Below are positions 35,201 through 46,511 of a DNA stretch of 64,000 nucleotides, in pieces. The DNA is from Lumbricus rubellus (lineage: Eukaryota; Annelida; Clitellata; Crassiclitellata; Lumbricidae): the NCBI GenBank assembly GCA_945859605.1, contig OX243817.1, positions 30,845,407 to 30,909,406 of the forward strand. The letters run 5' to 3'. Made by a program: the position numbers and the translations under genes. Position 1 is the first letter of the stretch; the number at the start of each line of letters is the position of its first letter. The notes beneath the pieces are model-generated. The model searched no databases. It was not told the DNA's origin and worked only from the letters and a program-made list of their open reading frames with translations.

Positions 35201-38200
35201 TTAACGTTTTTCTCTCTTTAAACTATTAAACTAGGCCTATCTTTCAACGGATTCACCTTCACTCAATTCGTTTTTAGGCCTAGGGCCTTCAGCTAATTAA
35301 CTGTTACAGTAGCCCCTTGCGGTAGGCCCTACGCAAGTTGAACTTTGATTTGTTAACAGCCAGAGTAAAACGTAAAACTATCCCGCTGACAAATTTCATT
35401 CTCAAAAGGCGACATAATAATTATCATGCTATCCATGTCATGCTATAATAATATTGTGCCATATTGATCATTCATTGTGAGAATTTATATAGTGCCTTTT
35501 GAAGAGACATAACCTAATCAGAGGCGCTGGGTATGTTATTTACATATAACGGTCAGAACTAAAACATTGGATTTTTCCTCCTTGTTTCACATTCTCATGT
35601 TCCTACCAAATAGTTTGGATTTACACAGTTTTATCAGCTTCACGGCATCAACATCTCTTGTTTGTAGGCCTATCTTATTTAGCATCGAACGTCAGTCATT
35701 GTTTTAGTCACATCGACGGTAATTGAAACAAGTATAATGCCAATATAATACCCACGTGTGCATTCCTGATGTTTGTTGAGAACAATTATATTATTGCCTA
35801 TTTGGTGAGTGAACTCTTGCTCAAATCATTCATTTTATGCATTTTATGCATTGAGTATGGACTGGCACTTGCTTATGGGATTCAGTCCATCATGTTTTTA
35901 CAAACATTCCAAATATTCGGAATTTTTGGAAGTTAAGCAAACATACTCTCTACTCGAGATTTGCAATATTTTTCAAACGATTCTTCGATTGATGCAAGAA
36001 AATTTAATATATCGAATTTAAAATATCGGTCTACTTACATGTTACTTAATCTTTAAGTAAAACTTTTAAGGGTGCTGCATGATTAACTGGACCTAGAAAG
36101 GACCAGGGTCCTGTCTAAACACGAGCAATTTGCCCAGATTGAATTTGGATGGCAATTGTTTCGAATATGGCACTATTCTATATTAGATGAGAACAAGGCT
36201 TAGTGTAGGCTACTGACAGAGACTATTTACAGCAGCATAACCTACAAAAAATGGAACTGAAAGCACAATTTTAGACTTCAGATGAAGGTTAGTTGATTTT
36301 CGAAACATTTTATTCTCATTGCTTTTACGTCGTCGTGGCTTCAAAGAACAACATCAGCATCATAAAACTTTCAATGCACCAGGCAATGAGAATAATGTTC
36401 TTCTATTGATTCGCAGATTAGTTGCATGGTGCACACCTATGACTAGTCATCGATTAAAATAATAGATGCCATCTTGTTAACCTATAACCAAGTAGATCAA
36501 TAAAATTATGACAAGTATACTTAGTATAACCTACAAAGTTTGAAATGGACTTCTTCATAAATTATTCCATGATAATTATTTGCAGACATTTCCGGACAAT
36601 GCCATCAAACGAGAACTGTATTCTATGCGAACAGTTTGTCCTTTCAAGCGTCATGGATGTCAGTGGTCCGGTTCTTTTAAAGATTTAGAGGTAACTCAGT
36701 TAACATTAAAATCGCTTGCTTAATAAACAGTTATTGGAAAAGTCATTTCCATAGATGACTGTGATTTGCAATAGAATTTTTAGCCACTGATGGTGCGAAG
36801 GTTGAGTGGCGAAGACGGCAACGACGACAATGATGGTGGTTGTAGTGGTGATGGTGGTAGTGGTGGTGGTTGTGGTGGTGGTGGTCGTGGTGGTGGTGGT
36901 TGCGGCGGGGGATGGTGAGGATCATGATGTGGATCTTGATGACAGCATTGACAACTTTTGCGTGTTTAAAATATCGATAGGTTCACTACACGACCTGCGA
37001 ACACAGAGAGGTGGAATGTGACTGCGGATTGAAGTATCCTCTGTCACAACAAACACATCATCTTGCAAACGATTGTCTACTGCGTGAAGTTGCTTGTGAA
37101 CACTGTCAAGAGAAGATCGTCTTCAAATACAAAGATGTACGTTGATATGTTTCTGATGATCATAACAAAGTGGGAAAACTGTTAAAATTTATAAAAACAC
37201 GTTTACGACACAATCATCCGGATATTTAAGATAGGCGATCGCCTGAATATTATATTGGCACAGTAAATGGCAGCAGTCCGTGTCTCCGTGACTATTTTTC
37301 TTACGTGTTTTTATATTTCTACTCATGTCGCATATAATAGGCTAACGGTGATGAAGATTAAAAAATGTCTTGCAACTATGATTCTCTAATAGCGTAGCGA
37401 ATATATAAGCGTATCACAGTCAGCATTAAAAGTGGTGTGTTGTTCTCAAGGGTCATTATGAAATTTGTCGCCGATATCCAGTTGAGTGTGAAACGTGCCA
37501 TGAAAGAATTTCTAGAGACCAGGTAGGCCTAAGCTATTCTGTAGAACTCATCCATCCTTGTAGGTGTGTTGCAGTCTTGTCGTATTTTCTTCCATTAAAC
37601 GAACATTTGCCTTATAATATTAGGCCTACTCTAGGCTATTATTGCCAACTTTAGTTTTTAACATGAAACTTAAAAGTTATGCTTTATTAATTAAGACCAC
37701 AACAGAAAAAGTTGCTGCTTAGCAATTCGTTCATGTAGCCTGTTTATTACCAGTAGCCTACAGTAACTGATAACGATGAAGCCAAACAAGCTCTTGCATT
37801 AATTAATTCATTCATTCATTTATTTATTAATTCATTCATTCACTAATATAGCGTCCCTTCAAGGAGACTATGCCTACTCAGCAGTTTAGTGTGGCCTACG
37901 TGATTTAAGTGAGAGGTCTACATGGTTTTTGTTATTGCATTGACTGTTTGTCGTCTTCGATTAGATTAAATCAAATGCAATAAAATTATTTATGCTTGAA
38001 AACAACGGCAGACATTGAATTGTGGAAATGGATCGTAATGATGAATGGTATGAGCAAGTAGGTTATGGATGGAGACGTTCTCTGTATACCCTGTAGATCA
38101 CTTGCTAGACTTAAATAACTTAATTACTTGATCCATTCACTGAACCAAAGTTCATCCTTGAACTACATAATTAGTCTTGTCATTCCTGGAACTATGTAAA

Positions 38201-40872
38201 TAACTTAGAGGACTTGGATTGCCAGTTATAGATGTAGGTTTCTTTTATTAAGTCTTGCTGTTATACTGTCGACTAATTTTGTAGATCGGTGAACACAGTA
38301 AAAGAAACCACAGCCAATTGCCATCGGGATCGTGTCCATTTCAGTGTGGAAAACCGGTAGGGCCTATGTAATGATTTTGTTGACTACAATACCCTCACAA
38401 TTCTATCTGCTTTCTCGTTTTCTTCTGTGTGACTTTGATTGTCGTCTGCGTATTTTAGTTTTTACTTTTTAGTATGCAGAACCCAATTTCTCCAATTTAC
38501 CATTTTGTTATTCTGTGCCACCTGTAGGTGTCACTTTTTGGACAGCTCATAACATTTTCTATTCATGTAGGCTAAACCTACCCAACCTCTCTCTTCTCAC
38601 TTTCACTTCCGGTGTCTCAACGCCAATTGCAGATCCGTCTCATTCCCAATCCACGCATTTGTCTGTTTCAGAATTAACCACTCCAATTCAATTCTTATTG
38701 ACCTTCCCAAGGTCAGTTTATGTCCTATTCAAGCTGTTCTCAATGTTGCTGCCCGCGATTGATTCTTCACCTCCAAGGCACTTCCACGTATTTTTACTAA
38801 TGATCAACTAAGCTAACTGCACTGGAATACCATCTCTGCCTGCATTCAATATAAAGGTCTTTCTTCGGTCCAAATGTCCAATCTGGGTATTGCACCGAAA
38901 TTTCTCAGGGATCACATTCGATTTCCTCTTTGTGCATCTTCTCATCGTCTTTTCCGCTCTCTAGACCAGTTTGATTTCTTTGTCCCACAATTCTCAAGCC
39001 TTTGCAAATATTGGACTCTACTTATGGAATGCCCTTCCCCACTCTGCATGGGACTCTCCTATATAAATCGGTGTATCCATCTCTCTCTCTCGCTCTTCTT
39101 AAAACATACATTTCTCCTCTGTGTTTCTCGCCCTGGAAGCGCCACTGTAAGTGACGTTTAAAAATTATTAAATTATCATTAGGCCTACATTACATTGCAT
39201 TGCCATCTTAACTGTGTATTGCAATGATAGCGCTGTAGAAATCATGTATCATATGTCTTTGAAAGATCAATATGCTTTTTAGGTATCGGAAGGAAATTTG
39301 CAGAGTCATATTGAGCAGAATGTGACCGATCACTTGGGTCAACTTTTAAAACGACAGACAACTATAGAAGTAGCATTGGGAACAACGGCGACATCTTCCG
39401 TTACTGCTCCGATAAATAAAAGTGTTAATGAAAGAATCGTGTCGATAGAAAACAAAATTCGTTCTCTAGAAGAGCAGTGGAAGATCAGCAATGCGACACT
39501 GATATCGACAAAGGGTTCTGTTCCGGCCGAGAGACCTAGGGCTGGCGGTGGCATTGGAATGGGTGGAAGCCAAGCACAGGGAACAGAAATTGTTCCCGTA
39601 GGAGGGGCCACGGGGGGAGCTCCCATGCAAAGCCAAATCGCTTCGATGCAACAAGTGTCGTTTATAGCAGAAAAGATGCCTATATATGAGGGAGTGATTA
39701 CGGTTCTGAATCGGGAAGTGGAGAAGTTAACGATGCAGATGGAGACCATGGAGAGGCAACGTCGTCAGGAAAGAGAACAGCTGGACACGATGGATCGCAA
39801 AGTGAAAACCTTAGAGAGAACGGTTGCTTTAAAGGATGTGACCATCTCGGAGTTGGACTTGAGAATAACTGCTCTGGAACAGACGAGCTACGAAGGAACG
39901 CTGCTCTGGAAGATAACGGACTTCAGCAGGAGAAGACAGGAAGCCATTTCAGGAAGAATGACCAGCATCTATTCTCCAATGTTCTACACAAGCAAGACAG
40001 GTAAATAATTGTAGTTTGAATCACTTAATAAACCGAGAATAAACTACAGCATACAGCAACGATATGCTATGATAAATTGTCCAATAATTTCACCCGGTTA
40101 TGTCGGGTGGCGCCGTCCTGTCACTTACTGAGCTGGCTAGTTAGTGACAGGACGGTGTTCAGATTTAAAATAAGTGCATGGACGCCGTTCATGACCGCCC
40201 TGGCACACTTTAAGCCCTGCGCATAGGTCACACAGGACACATTTCCATGCGGTTTGTTCTTCGTGCTTTTATATGCATGGATCTGTCTGCCTGGAAATGG
40301 AAAGACTAAACCGGTTTTCAGTCAGTCTGCCCTTCTCAGTTTTACAATCAGAATAGGGCCTACTTAGTTTCCGATCAGCTTGGATTATGTTATTAACCTT
40401 GTTTTAAAAAACATAGGCCTAGATATTTTTCTTAATCCAGTTTTATCGCTAATTGAAAAGTTCTCTTTAAAGGCATTCAGAACGCTCATAATAAATTGTC
40501 ATATTTGAATCATAAGGTTACAAGATGTGTGCCCGTCTGTACTTGAATGGAGATGGAATGGGAAAAGGAACTCACGTCTCCCTGTTCTTTGTGATCATGA
40601 GAGGTCAATACGACGCTCTGTTGAAATGGCCATTCCGTCAAAAGGTCACTCTTATGTTCCTCGACCAAAGCGGAAAGGATCAACACGTCATGGACGCATT
40701 TCGTCCGGATCCAACCAGTTCATCCTTCAAGCGCCCCACAACAGAGATGAACATTGCGAGTGGGTGTCCTCTTTTCATGTCACTTACCCAGTTGGACAGT
40801 CCAATGCATGCCTTCGTTAAAGACAACAGTGCTTTTTTAAAAATCATTGTAAACTGCGAGGATTTAAACTAA
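32268..40872 (+). CDS. TRAF: TNF receptor-associated factor (TRAF2/3-like adaptor)
   Basis: Eight coding exons join in phase: 32268-32419 (exon starts 32261), 35049-35127, 36586-36690, 36981-37136, 37451-37522, 38285-38356, 39283-40000 and 40517-40872. They give 569 residues, close to the usual TRAF3 length. The order is a RING finger (C22, C25, C37, H39, C42, C45, C58, C61), TRAF-type zinc fingers (about 88-212), a coiled coil (about 256-282 and 350-412) and a C-terminal TRAF/MATH domain (415-567) with LNGDGMGKGTH and MNIASGCPLF. Family role: cytoplasmic trimeric adaptors and E3 ligases linking TNFR or TLR-type receptors to NF-kB and MAPK signalling. The MATH half reads like TRAF3; the RING-to-finger half (PSCAIEG, FPDNA) reads like TRAF2, so I leave the paralog open. 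A glycine-rich insert (about 299-326) interrupts the coiled coil. A non-coding 5' exon is implied by the acceptor at 32260. Confidence 0.93.
32488..32600. mobile_element. Left-end fragment of a CAGCGTTGCCACTC-family MITE
   Basis: AGCGTTGCCACTCTTTGG then AACAAGATCTTGAGTTTTTC closely match the left part of 29687-30029. No right end is seen. It lies in the first coding intron of the TRAF gene. Confidence 0.65.
32878..32960. mobile_element. TTAA-bounded MITE (piggyBac-like), TRAF intron
   Basis: Inverted ends TTAACCCTTTCCCGCCGG and CCGGCTGGAAAGGGTTAA are bounded by TTAA. It is the same type as 4666-4746 and 61606-61733. Confidence 0.8.
33129..34288. mobile_element. 1.16-kb hAT-like element in TRAF intron 1
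   Basis: It starts TAGTGATGTAGC and ends CGCCTCACAACACTA. The 8-bp target-site duplication GTGAGGGG is at 33121-33128 and 34289-34296. Subterminal arrays of TTTCCGGAAAC (33143-33220) and TTTCCGGAAAG (34205-34275) lie near both ends. An identical 93-bp direct repeat occupies 33249-33341 and 33722-33814. No transposase frame survives. Confidence 0.88.
36815..36912. repeat. GGT-rich simple repeat in a TRAF intron
   Basis: An imperfect GGT/GAT trinucleotide run lies between TRAF coding exons 3 and 4. Poly-Val and poly-His frames here are artefacts. Confidence 0.9.
38560..39165 (+). pseudogene. Degenerate non-LTR RT C-terminus in a TRAF intron
   Basis: Plus-strand frames with shifts read LNVAARD-like, then IQYKGLSSVQMSNLGIAPKF, then RSLDQ and SLFLKHTFLL. 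This order (IQYKxL, LAPxYL, R-SxD, FK--LKTHLF) is the C-terminal region of L2/CR1-type reverse transcriptase proteins. Stops and shifts make it dead. It interrupts the intron before TRAF exon 7. Confidence 0.65.
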
Positions 40873-41898
40873 TCCAGACTGTGCCAATTAGAGCTCAAGA
40901 TGCTGAGTTGTTTACAGAACGCGGTCTGCTAAAGCAGCTTCGGTCGTCAGTAAGCTACGCGCAGTTTTCTGAAGGTCTTGATGAATTCTACGTCGAAAGG
41001 CGAACTGATTCGCATATCGAATCAGTCTTCACGATTCCGAGAAATATCAGCGCAACAAATCTGCGACTAGTTGGCCCTGTATATATTATGTTAAATGGCT
41101 GGCGTATGTATGAGACGAGTGGCTTTCAATTCCCGTGGGCACGATCGCTATACAGGCCAAATGCAGGCAAAACCCACAATAATATTGTCACTGAATCTTC
41201 TATGTGCAATTGCAGTACCTCCCCGCGGTGCCAGCCGGGCAATAGGATATTTCCAGCGGAGATATTCTATTGGCGAAATCTGCAAAATAACAAGGTCAAT
41301 TTTGTCTATCAGAATCAGATTTCTGGACCCCCAGCCCTACCTACACCGGCTGTGTAGGTTAACTGGGATGCAGAGCTCAGTTGGTATTTTATTTTGACAG
41401 TTCCATTCAGTTAAGCATATTACTGCTGCATCTGACTGATGACAAGGTAGACAGCAAATAAGCAGATTCTTCCATGTTCCAGACCAATAGCCTATCCCTA
41501 CTTTGATGAAAATAAGCACTGCTCAGTTTCTGCCGGGTTTCAAAAATATTCTACATGCTGTTATAAGCTTACTATCCTAAAACTTGAAGCGGATCGGGGT
41601 GTAGACATACCACCCACGGGAATTGAAACCATCTCGAGTTCATTAGGCAGGCCTGTTCATTCAGTAACCATTTGCAGCAACAGATGAGTTTCTACCAGTG
41701 CTTAAAGTGTAATGGAAGAAGTGGCGGAACGTGCCTTGCGTTTCCTGGCTGTATCGGCCTGTTGGCATAATAAGCGCCGTCTTGACCGTTCAGTCACACT
41801 TTAAGCCCTGGTTTCTACTTAATTAGGCCACGTCGCATAATTTGACTTCGTGAGCACGCTGATTATTTTTCCGTGGCTATGGACAAACCATGTCGTGA
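40873..41898. other. TRAF 3' region
   Basis: Probable TRAF 3' untranslated and downstream sequence up to the retrotransposon. No canonical AATAAA was found close to the stop. A 158-codon open frame begins 8 bases after the stop but shows no domain (see rejected items). Confidence 0.45.
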
Positions 41899-42653
41899 TG
41901 TAAGTTTCTGCTTCCACGATCCACCAGCGAGGGAGTGTATTGCGGGAAGAGTACACTGGTACGCGGACGGTTATTTCGAAAGAGAGCGGATATTGCAGTG
42001 TTCGCCGGTGTCGTGCCAGGATGCCGCGCGATTGGTTCGGGGAGCAATATGTCGACGGCTTCCGGTCTGGAAGCGCCCGCCGGTAGGGGTCGGGCTGGGC
42101 TCGCACGCTCTCTGCTTTCGTCCTGTTCGTTATAGACTGACCCGAGGGCGGCGTTCGCCAACTGTATTAACCCGAATTGTGCTTCCGATCGGGACATTTC
42201 CTCTGAGGCTGACATATTCTCGGGGTCTACCTCACCGTGCGTTAATGTTCCCTCCTCCGTCTCACGGCCGTAATCATTACCGTTACCATACGAAGGGTCA
42301 TAACTGTACATTGTTTCATGGGAGGGACTTAAGTTGTTTGTGCCATTTTTGGCTTGAAACTACTCCACAACAGATGCCAACAAACACGCAACTTATCCTC
42401 GTCACTCGCGACGCATAGATATTATTTAAGACAAACAATAACCACTCGGAACTATCCTTAATTGAAAAACAAATCGCCATGTGACGAACACGTCAGCCTA
42501 AAAACTCGAACCAGAAAGACCGAAAGTACTTAATTAAATCGTCATTCTGCGTATCGGTCGCTACGCGAATCCGTACGTCCCCGCTAACTTTCGCGCTTAG
42601 TTACACGCGTGTTGGGTCGCTAAGTAAAACAGCCCAAAGGCCGAGCCTTTACA
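41899..42653 (-). repeat. LTR, downstream copy of the retrotransposon
   Basis: 755 bp, TG..CA termini. It differs from the upstream LTR at about 42032 (T for G) and 42255 (C for T). It contains a copy of the first 137 codons of the element's long frame, which here runs out into flanking DNA. Confidence 0.95.
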
Positions 42654-42665
42654 CTCTCCCCCACC
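42654..42665 (-). promoter_or_regulatory. Polypurine tract for plus-strand priming
   Basis: On the minus strand GGTGGGGGAGAG directly precedes the TGTAAAGG start of the downstream LTR, the expected position and composition. Further into the element (about 42855-42906) is a short AACAGAACACGAAACC tandem repeat. Confidence 0.85.
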
Positions 42666-43085
42666 TACTCAAGTGGTGAAACCACGGGAAGACCCAAACG
42701 GTAACTGGACCATTCAAACAACGGTCTACCCCTTCTACAAATTTCCATACCTCGGGCATATGTCAAAACAGAAAACCCGGCAAATGAAATTTGGACTACA
42801 GGGTCACCTACTGTCAATAGATATGCACCCAAAGTCATAACTGTTTGCATCAAAACGTCCAACAGAACACAAAACCAAACAGAACACGAAACCAAACAGA
42901 ACACGAAGCTGTAGAATCATCCTTAGCCAGTAACATGATTAACTAGCGCACGACCCGAAGTCGTCTGGTTCATCGGTGAATAGTCACTTAATCAACTAGT
43001 TCGGTTCGGACAACACCAACACTTATCTAGGTGTTTAACCTCACCAACACGTTTTCACAACGGTGAATAACTGTCAGGGCGGGGT

Positions 43086-46000
43086 TTACAAACGAAACCG
43101 AACAGGTAAAACATGGGGACGGGTCGGTCTGGGGATAGAGTTCAGTTCCTCGTCTTGGACAAGTTCGTTTAGTCCCAGGGGCTCATCTCGGTCCGTAACA
43201 TCGTTCGATATCGGCCTATCCCAGTCTTTCGGACAGTCTCCTCCGAAGTTCTTCAGCTTGTCCACGTAGACCAACTTTGGTTGCGCACGGGCCGACTTCT
43301 GTATTCGGTAGAGTACAGGCCCGACGCGGTCCATAACTTTGTACGGTCCTTCGTAGAACTTGGCCCACTTGGTCTTGATACCAGTGTGTCGACGAGGACA
43401 GTAGTACCATACCCACTGGCCGGGTTCGAATGCGGCGGGTCGCACTCGAAGGTTGTATCGGGCAGTCCGATGCTGCGCGATCTGCTGAAAGTGAGTTCGC
43501 ACCAAACGATAGGTGTCCTGCATCCGCTGCAGTCGTTGATCCACAAACTCGTCCACTGTTTGGTCGCAAAGTTCGATCGCCGAGCCATCGCTGAGGACTA
43601 GATCGATGGGCGCGATAACTTCTCGTCCCATGAACAACAGGTTTGAGCTGAATCCCGTACTCGAATGTTTGGTGGCACGATACGCAGCCATCACTCCAGG
43701 TAAGAGGTGCGATTCGCAGAACGGGCCTTGGTCGGACAGGATTCGACGCGGACAACCACGGCGTGGAAAGAACTGGTCGCAAAGTACTTTCGCGACGGTC
43801 CCAGCCTCTTGGTTTCGGATAGAGAACTCCTCCGTCCAACAGGAGAAAGGGGGTTTCTCGCGACGATATATCGAACGTTCAGTACAGCGAAGAAGTTCGC
43901 GTGGTACGTCGTCTTTCTTCAGGGCGTCCGCAACCGAGTCGTCCGTGGAAATTGCCTGGCGGTCGTCGAGCACAATCGATTCAAGCCGTTCTTCAGTCGC
44001 TGGTAGAACGTCGTCAGACACGTTCGACCGTGGGGGGGACAGCAGGATGTCTGGGTCACCAGACGCGTCGACGTATGCGGTTCGATAAGGTAGCACCGTA
44101 CTGGCAACTGGAACGTCAGATTCTAGCACTTGTGACTGTACAGCCCAGAGTCGAGGATCAAGTTTCATGTTGGAAAGGACAGCGAGGGCTTCCACGTTCA
44201 TTTCGCTCCTAGGAGGCACCTGGACATTTCTTGCCAACGCGATTCTCCTACATCGCGCGGTTCCTGCTACACGATACAGTGGGTGATCACGTCCCTGCAG
44301 TTGAATTGAGCGTCCACGGAAATTCCAACTAGCGTTCTGCTGTTCCAGCCAACTGAGTCCCAGAATCATTTCATTCAGCTGTTCGGTGACTAGGCAAGGA
44401 ATCTGGAAGATCTGTCCTGAGATTTCGCCTTGCACCGTGATCTCGCCCAGCACTCGAATGGATGTACCGTTAGCCGCTTTCAGGAGCTGTCGTGATTCTC
44501 GCATGTCTTGCAGGCGTACTGCTGAAGCTGGAATTAACGACATCTCGCTCCCTGTGTCAACTAGAGCCAGGATCTTGCGTCCATTTATTCGAAGTTGCAA
44601 GTACGCGTTAGTACTTCCTTGGATGTAGCGTGTGTTAGCTATCCCTTCTCCTTCTTCTTGACCTTGCTCGTCTCTCACCACTTGTGGACAGTCCCTCCGG
44701 AAATGACCTGGCTGAAGGCAGAGAAAGCACCGCCCATCACCTCGTCGATTCCTCCGATCGTGGGTCGCAACATTATTTCTTGCCCCTCTCTCCGATCTCT
44801 GTCTATTTTCCATCGGCATATCTCTTGGCTCCTCATAATGTCTATCTGTCGTACTGGAAGCTTGCCACGTCGGTGTCTTCCACCATTGCTCCATCTGCAA
44901 CTGACGCTGTTCCATGTTGGCCATTTGCTCCGACAATCTACGAAGTATCTCATCGCTAGATTTGTCGTCTGTTTTGATCGCTTTGATTCGTCCCGATCTC
45001 CGCTCCTGATCTCCGGTCCTACTTCGTGTGGATTTATTAGCTTCGAGTCTGATGGCATATCGGCACGCTAGCTCAAGGTTAGTTGGTTCCCTGTCTCGCA
45101 CACGCAGAGCCAACTCGGAGTCATCGATCGCGTCAATGAAAGCATCAATGGCTACCATCTCACTCATTTCCGTAGATGGGCCAGCATAGGCCAACACCAT
45201 TAGTCGCCGTATGTCTTGCGCTAATTCTTGCAAGGTCTCTCCTTCTCTCTGTATTCGAGTACGAAGCTGAGTACGATATAATGTTGTTTGATCAGAACAT
45301 CCATATCTACTCCTAAGTCGTGCTACAAGGTCGCTCGACGATGACAGACCGGAAGCGTTGAATTCCCATAAAAGATGCGCTGCGGTTCCTACCAAGGCAC
45401 ACATCAATTGGTTCAACTTCTCGGTTTCGTCCCATTCGTTGTGTCTTGAGCAGATCTCAAATTTAACGAGAAACGCTTCCAGAGGCGTTTGACCGTCAAA
45501 TTTCTCCAGTTTCAGCCACTGCTTTTGTCTGTCTCCACCTGCTTTCGTTCTCGTTTCATTCGTCCTACATGATTTTTCCTCGATGGTCGGCTTAGGTCTC
45601 GACCCATCGCACTCAAATGAAATCGCCGAATGAGTTTCTAACTGACTGAACTTAACGGGACGACTTTGTGTTTGTCCTACTTCCACTCGCAGCCCAGGAC
45701 TATTGCTTGTAATTTTTCCACTTTTCACACAAATCTCGCTCAGATGCCTACACAGTTCTTGTAGTGGTGCTAAAATTTCTTGCAATTGCCCAGTCTCGGT
45801 CGTCGTCATGCTTTTCTTTACTCGTGAAGAATTAATGTCAGTTCCCTCATTAATTTCTTCCACTTCCGTAGCGTACTCTTGTCGATATGTCCTCCCCTCC
45901 TTCTCTGCTTTCCTTTCGTCTTTCCACTGCTCAGAATTTTTGGTATCGCCTCGTTGATACGTACTCTCTTCATTTATCTCTTCATCATCTAAAAGGCATC

Positions 46001-46511
46001 CCAAGCGTCTGCTTTTCCTCTGCTGATACATACTCTCTTCACTGGTCTTGTTATCGTTTCTCAAAGAGTAAGCCAACCCCACACTTCCGGTATCACTTTG
46101 TAAGTTTCTGCTTCCACGATCCACCAGCGAGGGAGTGTATTGCGGGAAGAGTACACTGGTACGCGGACGGTTATTTCGAAAGAGAGCGGATATTGCAGTG
46201 TTCGCCGGTGTCGTGCCAGGATGCCGCGCGAGTGGTTCGGGGAGCAATATGTCGACGGCTTCCGGTCTGGAAGCGCCCGCCGGTAGGGGTCGGGCTGGGC
46301 TCGCACGCTCTCTGCTTTCGTCCTGTTCGTTATAGACTGACCCGAGGGCGGCGTTCGCCAACTGTATTAACCCGAATTGTGCTTCCGATCGGGACATTTC
46401 CTCTGAGGCTGACATATTCTCGGGGTCTACCTCACCGTGCGTTAATGTTCCCTCTTCCGTCTCACGGCCGTAATCATTACCGTTACCATACGAAGGGTCA
46501 TAACTGTACAT
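43086..46511 (-). CDS. Gag-protease-truncated integrase polyprotein
   Basis: One uninterrupted 1141-residue frame. Residues 1-137 are encoded inside the upstream LTR. A retrotransposon Gag capsid-like region spans about 331-495. A CCHC zinc knuckle lies at C595, C598, H603, C608. The aspartic protease motif LVDTGSEMSLI is at 650-660, with a later LGLSWL at 717-722. From about 760 to 890 the frame is atypical, and the whole reverse transcriptase and RNase H are missing. Integrase resumes at about 893 (FSIRNQEAGTVAKVL) and keeps the second catalytic Asp (LSDQG, about 926-928). It jumps from about 935 straight to LLPGVMAAYRATKHSSTGF, so the segment that normally holds the catalytic Glu is absent. 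A GPY/F-type module (YEGPYKV, about 1053-1059) remains. The product cannot reverse-transcribe or integrate, but could form particles and process them. The start at M1 is not certain; M161 is an alternative beyond the LTR. Confidence 0.9.
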   Translation of the reverse strand: MYSYDPSYGNGNDYGRETEEGTLTHGEVDPENMSASEEMSRSEAQFGLIQLANAALGSVYNEQDESRERASPARPLPAGASRPEAVDILLPEPLARHPGTTPANTAISALFRNNRPRTSVLFPQYTPSLVDRGSRNLQSDTGSVGLAYSLRNDNKTSEESMYQQRKSRRLGCLLDDEEINEESTYQRGDTKNSEQWKDERKAEKEGRTYRQEYATEVEEINEGTDINSSRVKKSMTTTETGQLQEILAPLQELCRHLSEICVKSGKITSNSPGLRVEVGQTQSRPVKFSQLETHSAISFECDGSRPKPTIEEKSCRTNETRTKAGGDRQKQWLKLEKFDGQTPLEAFLVKFEICSRHNEWDETEKLNQLMCALVGTAAHLLWEFNASGLSSSSDLVARLRSRYGCSDQTTLYRTQLRTRIQREGETLQELAQDIRRLMVLAYAGPSTEMSEMVAIDAFIDAIDDSELALRVRDREPTNLELACRYAIRLEANKSTRSRTGDQERRSGRIKAIKTDDKSSDEILRRLSEQMANMEQRQLQMEQWWKTPTWQASSTTDRHYEEPRDMPMENRQRSERGARNNVATHDRRNRRGDGRCFLCLQPGHFRRDCPQVVRDEQGQEEGEGIANTRYIQGSTNAYLQLRINGRKILALVDTGSEMSLIPASAVRLQDMRESRQLLKAANGTSIRVLGEITVQGEISGQIFQIPCLVTEQLNEMILGLSWLEQQNASWNFRGRSIQLQGRDHPLYRVAGTARCRRIALARNVQVPPRSEMNVEALAVLSNMKLDPRLWAVQSQVLESDVPVASTVLPYRTAYVDASGDPDILLSPPRSNVSDDVLPATEERLESIVLDDRQAISTDDSVADALKKDDVPRELLRCTERSIYRREKPPFSCWTEEFSIRNQEAGTVAKVLCDQFFPRRGCPRRILSDQGPFCESHLLPGVMAAYRATKHSSTGFSSNLLFMGREVIAPIDLVLSDGSAIELCDQTVDEFVDQRLQRMQDTYRLVRTHFQQIAQHRTARYNLRVRPAAFEPGQWVWYYCPRRHTGIKTKWAKFYEGPYKVMDRVGPVLYRIQKSARAQPKLVYVDKLKNFGGDCPKDWDRPISNDVTDRDEPLGLNELVQDEELNSIPRPTRPHVLPVRFRL

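Noticed and set aside
38515..39161. Two plus-strand frames of about 95 codons in a TRAF intron
   Set aside because: They are pieces of a decayed L2/CR1-like RT end with frameshifts, annotated as a pseudogene.
40881..41357. 158-codon frame starting 8 bases after the TRAF stop
   Set aside because: No domain, signal peptide or repeat pattern, and no acceptor or separate promoter evident. A frame of this length is not rare by chance in 64 kb, so it is treated as 3' untranslated sequence.
41877..42311. 144-codon minus-strand frame in the left LTR
   Set aside because: It is the LTR-borne copy of the Gag start running out into flanking DNA, not a separate gene.
43281..45071. Plus-strand frames inside the retrotransposon
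   Set aside because: They are antisense shadows of the Gag-protease-integrase frame.
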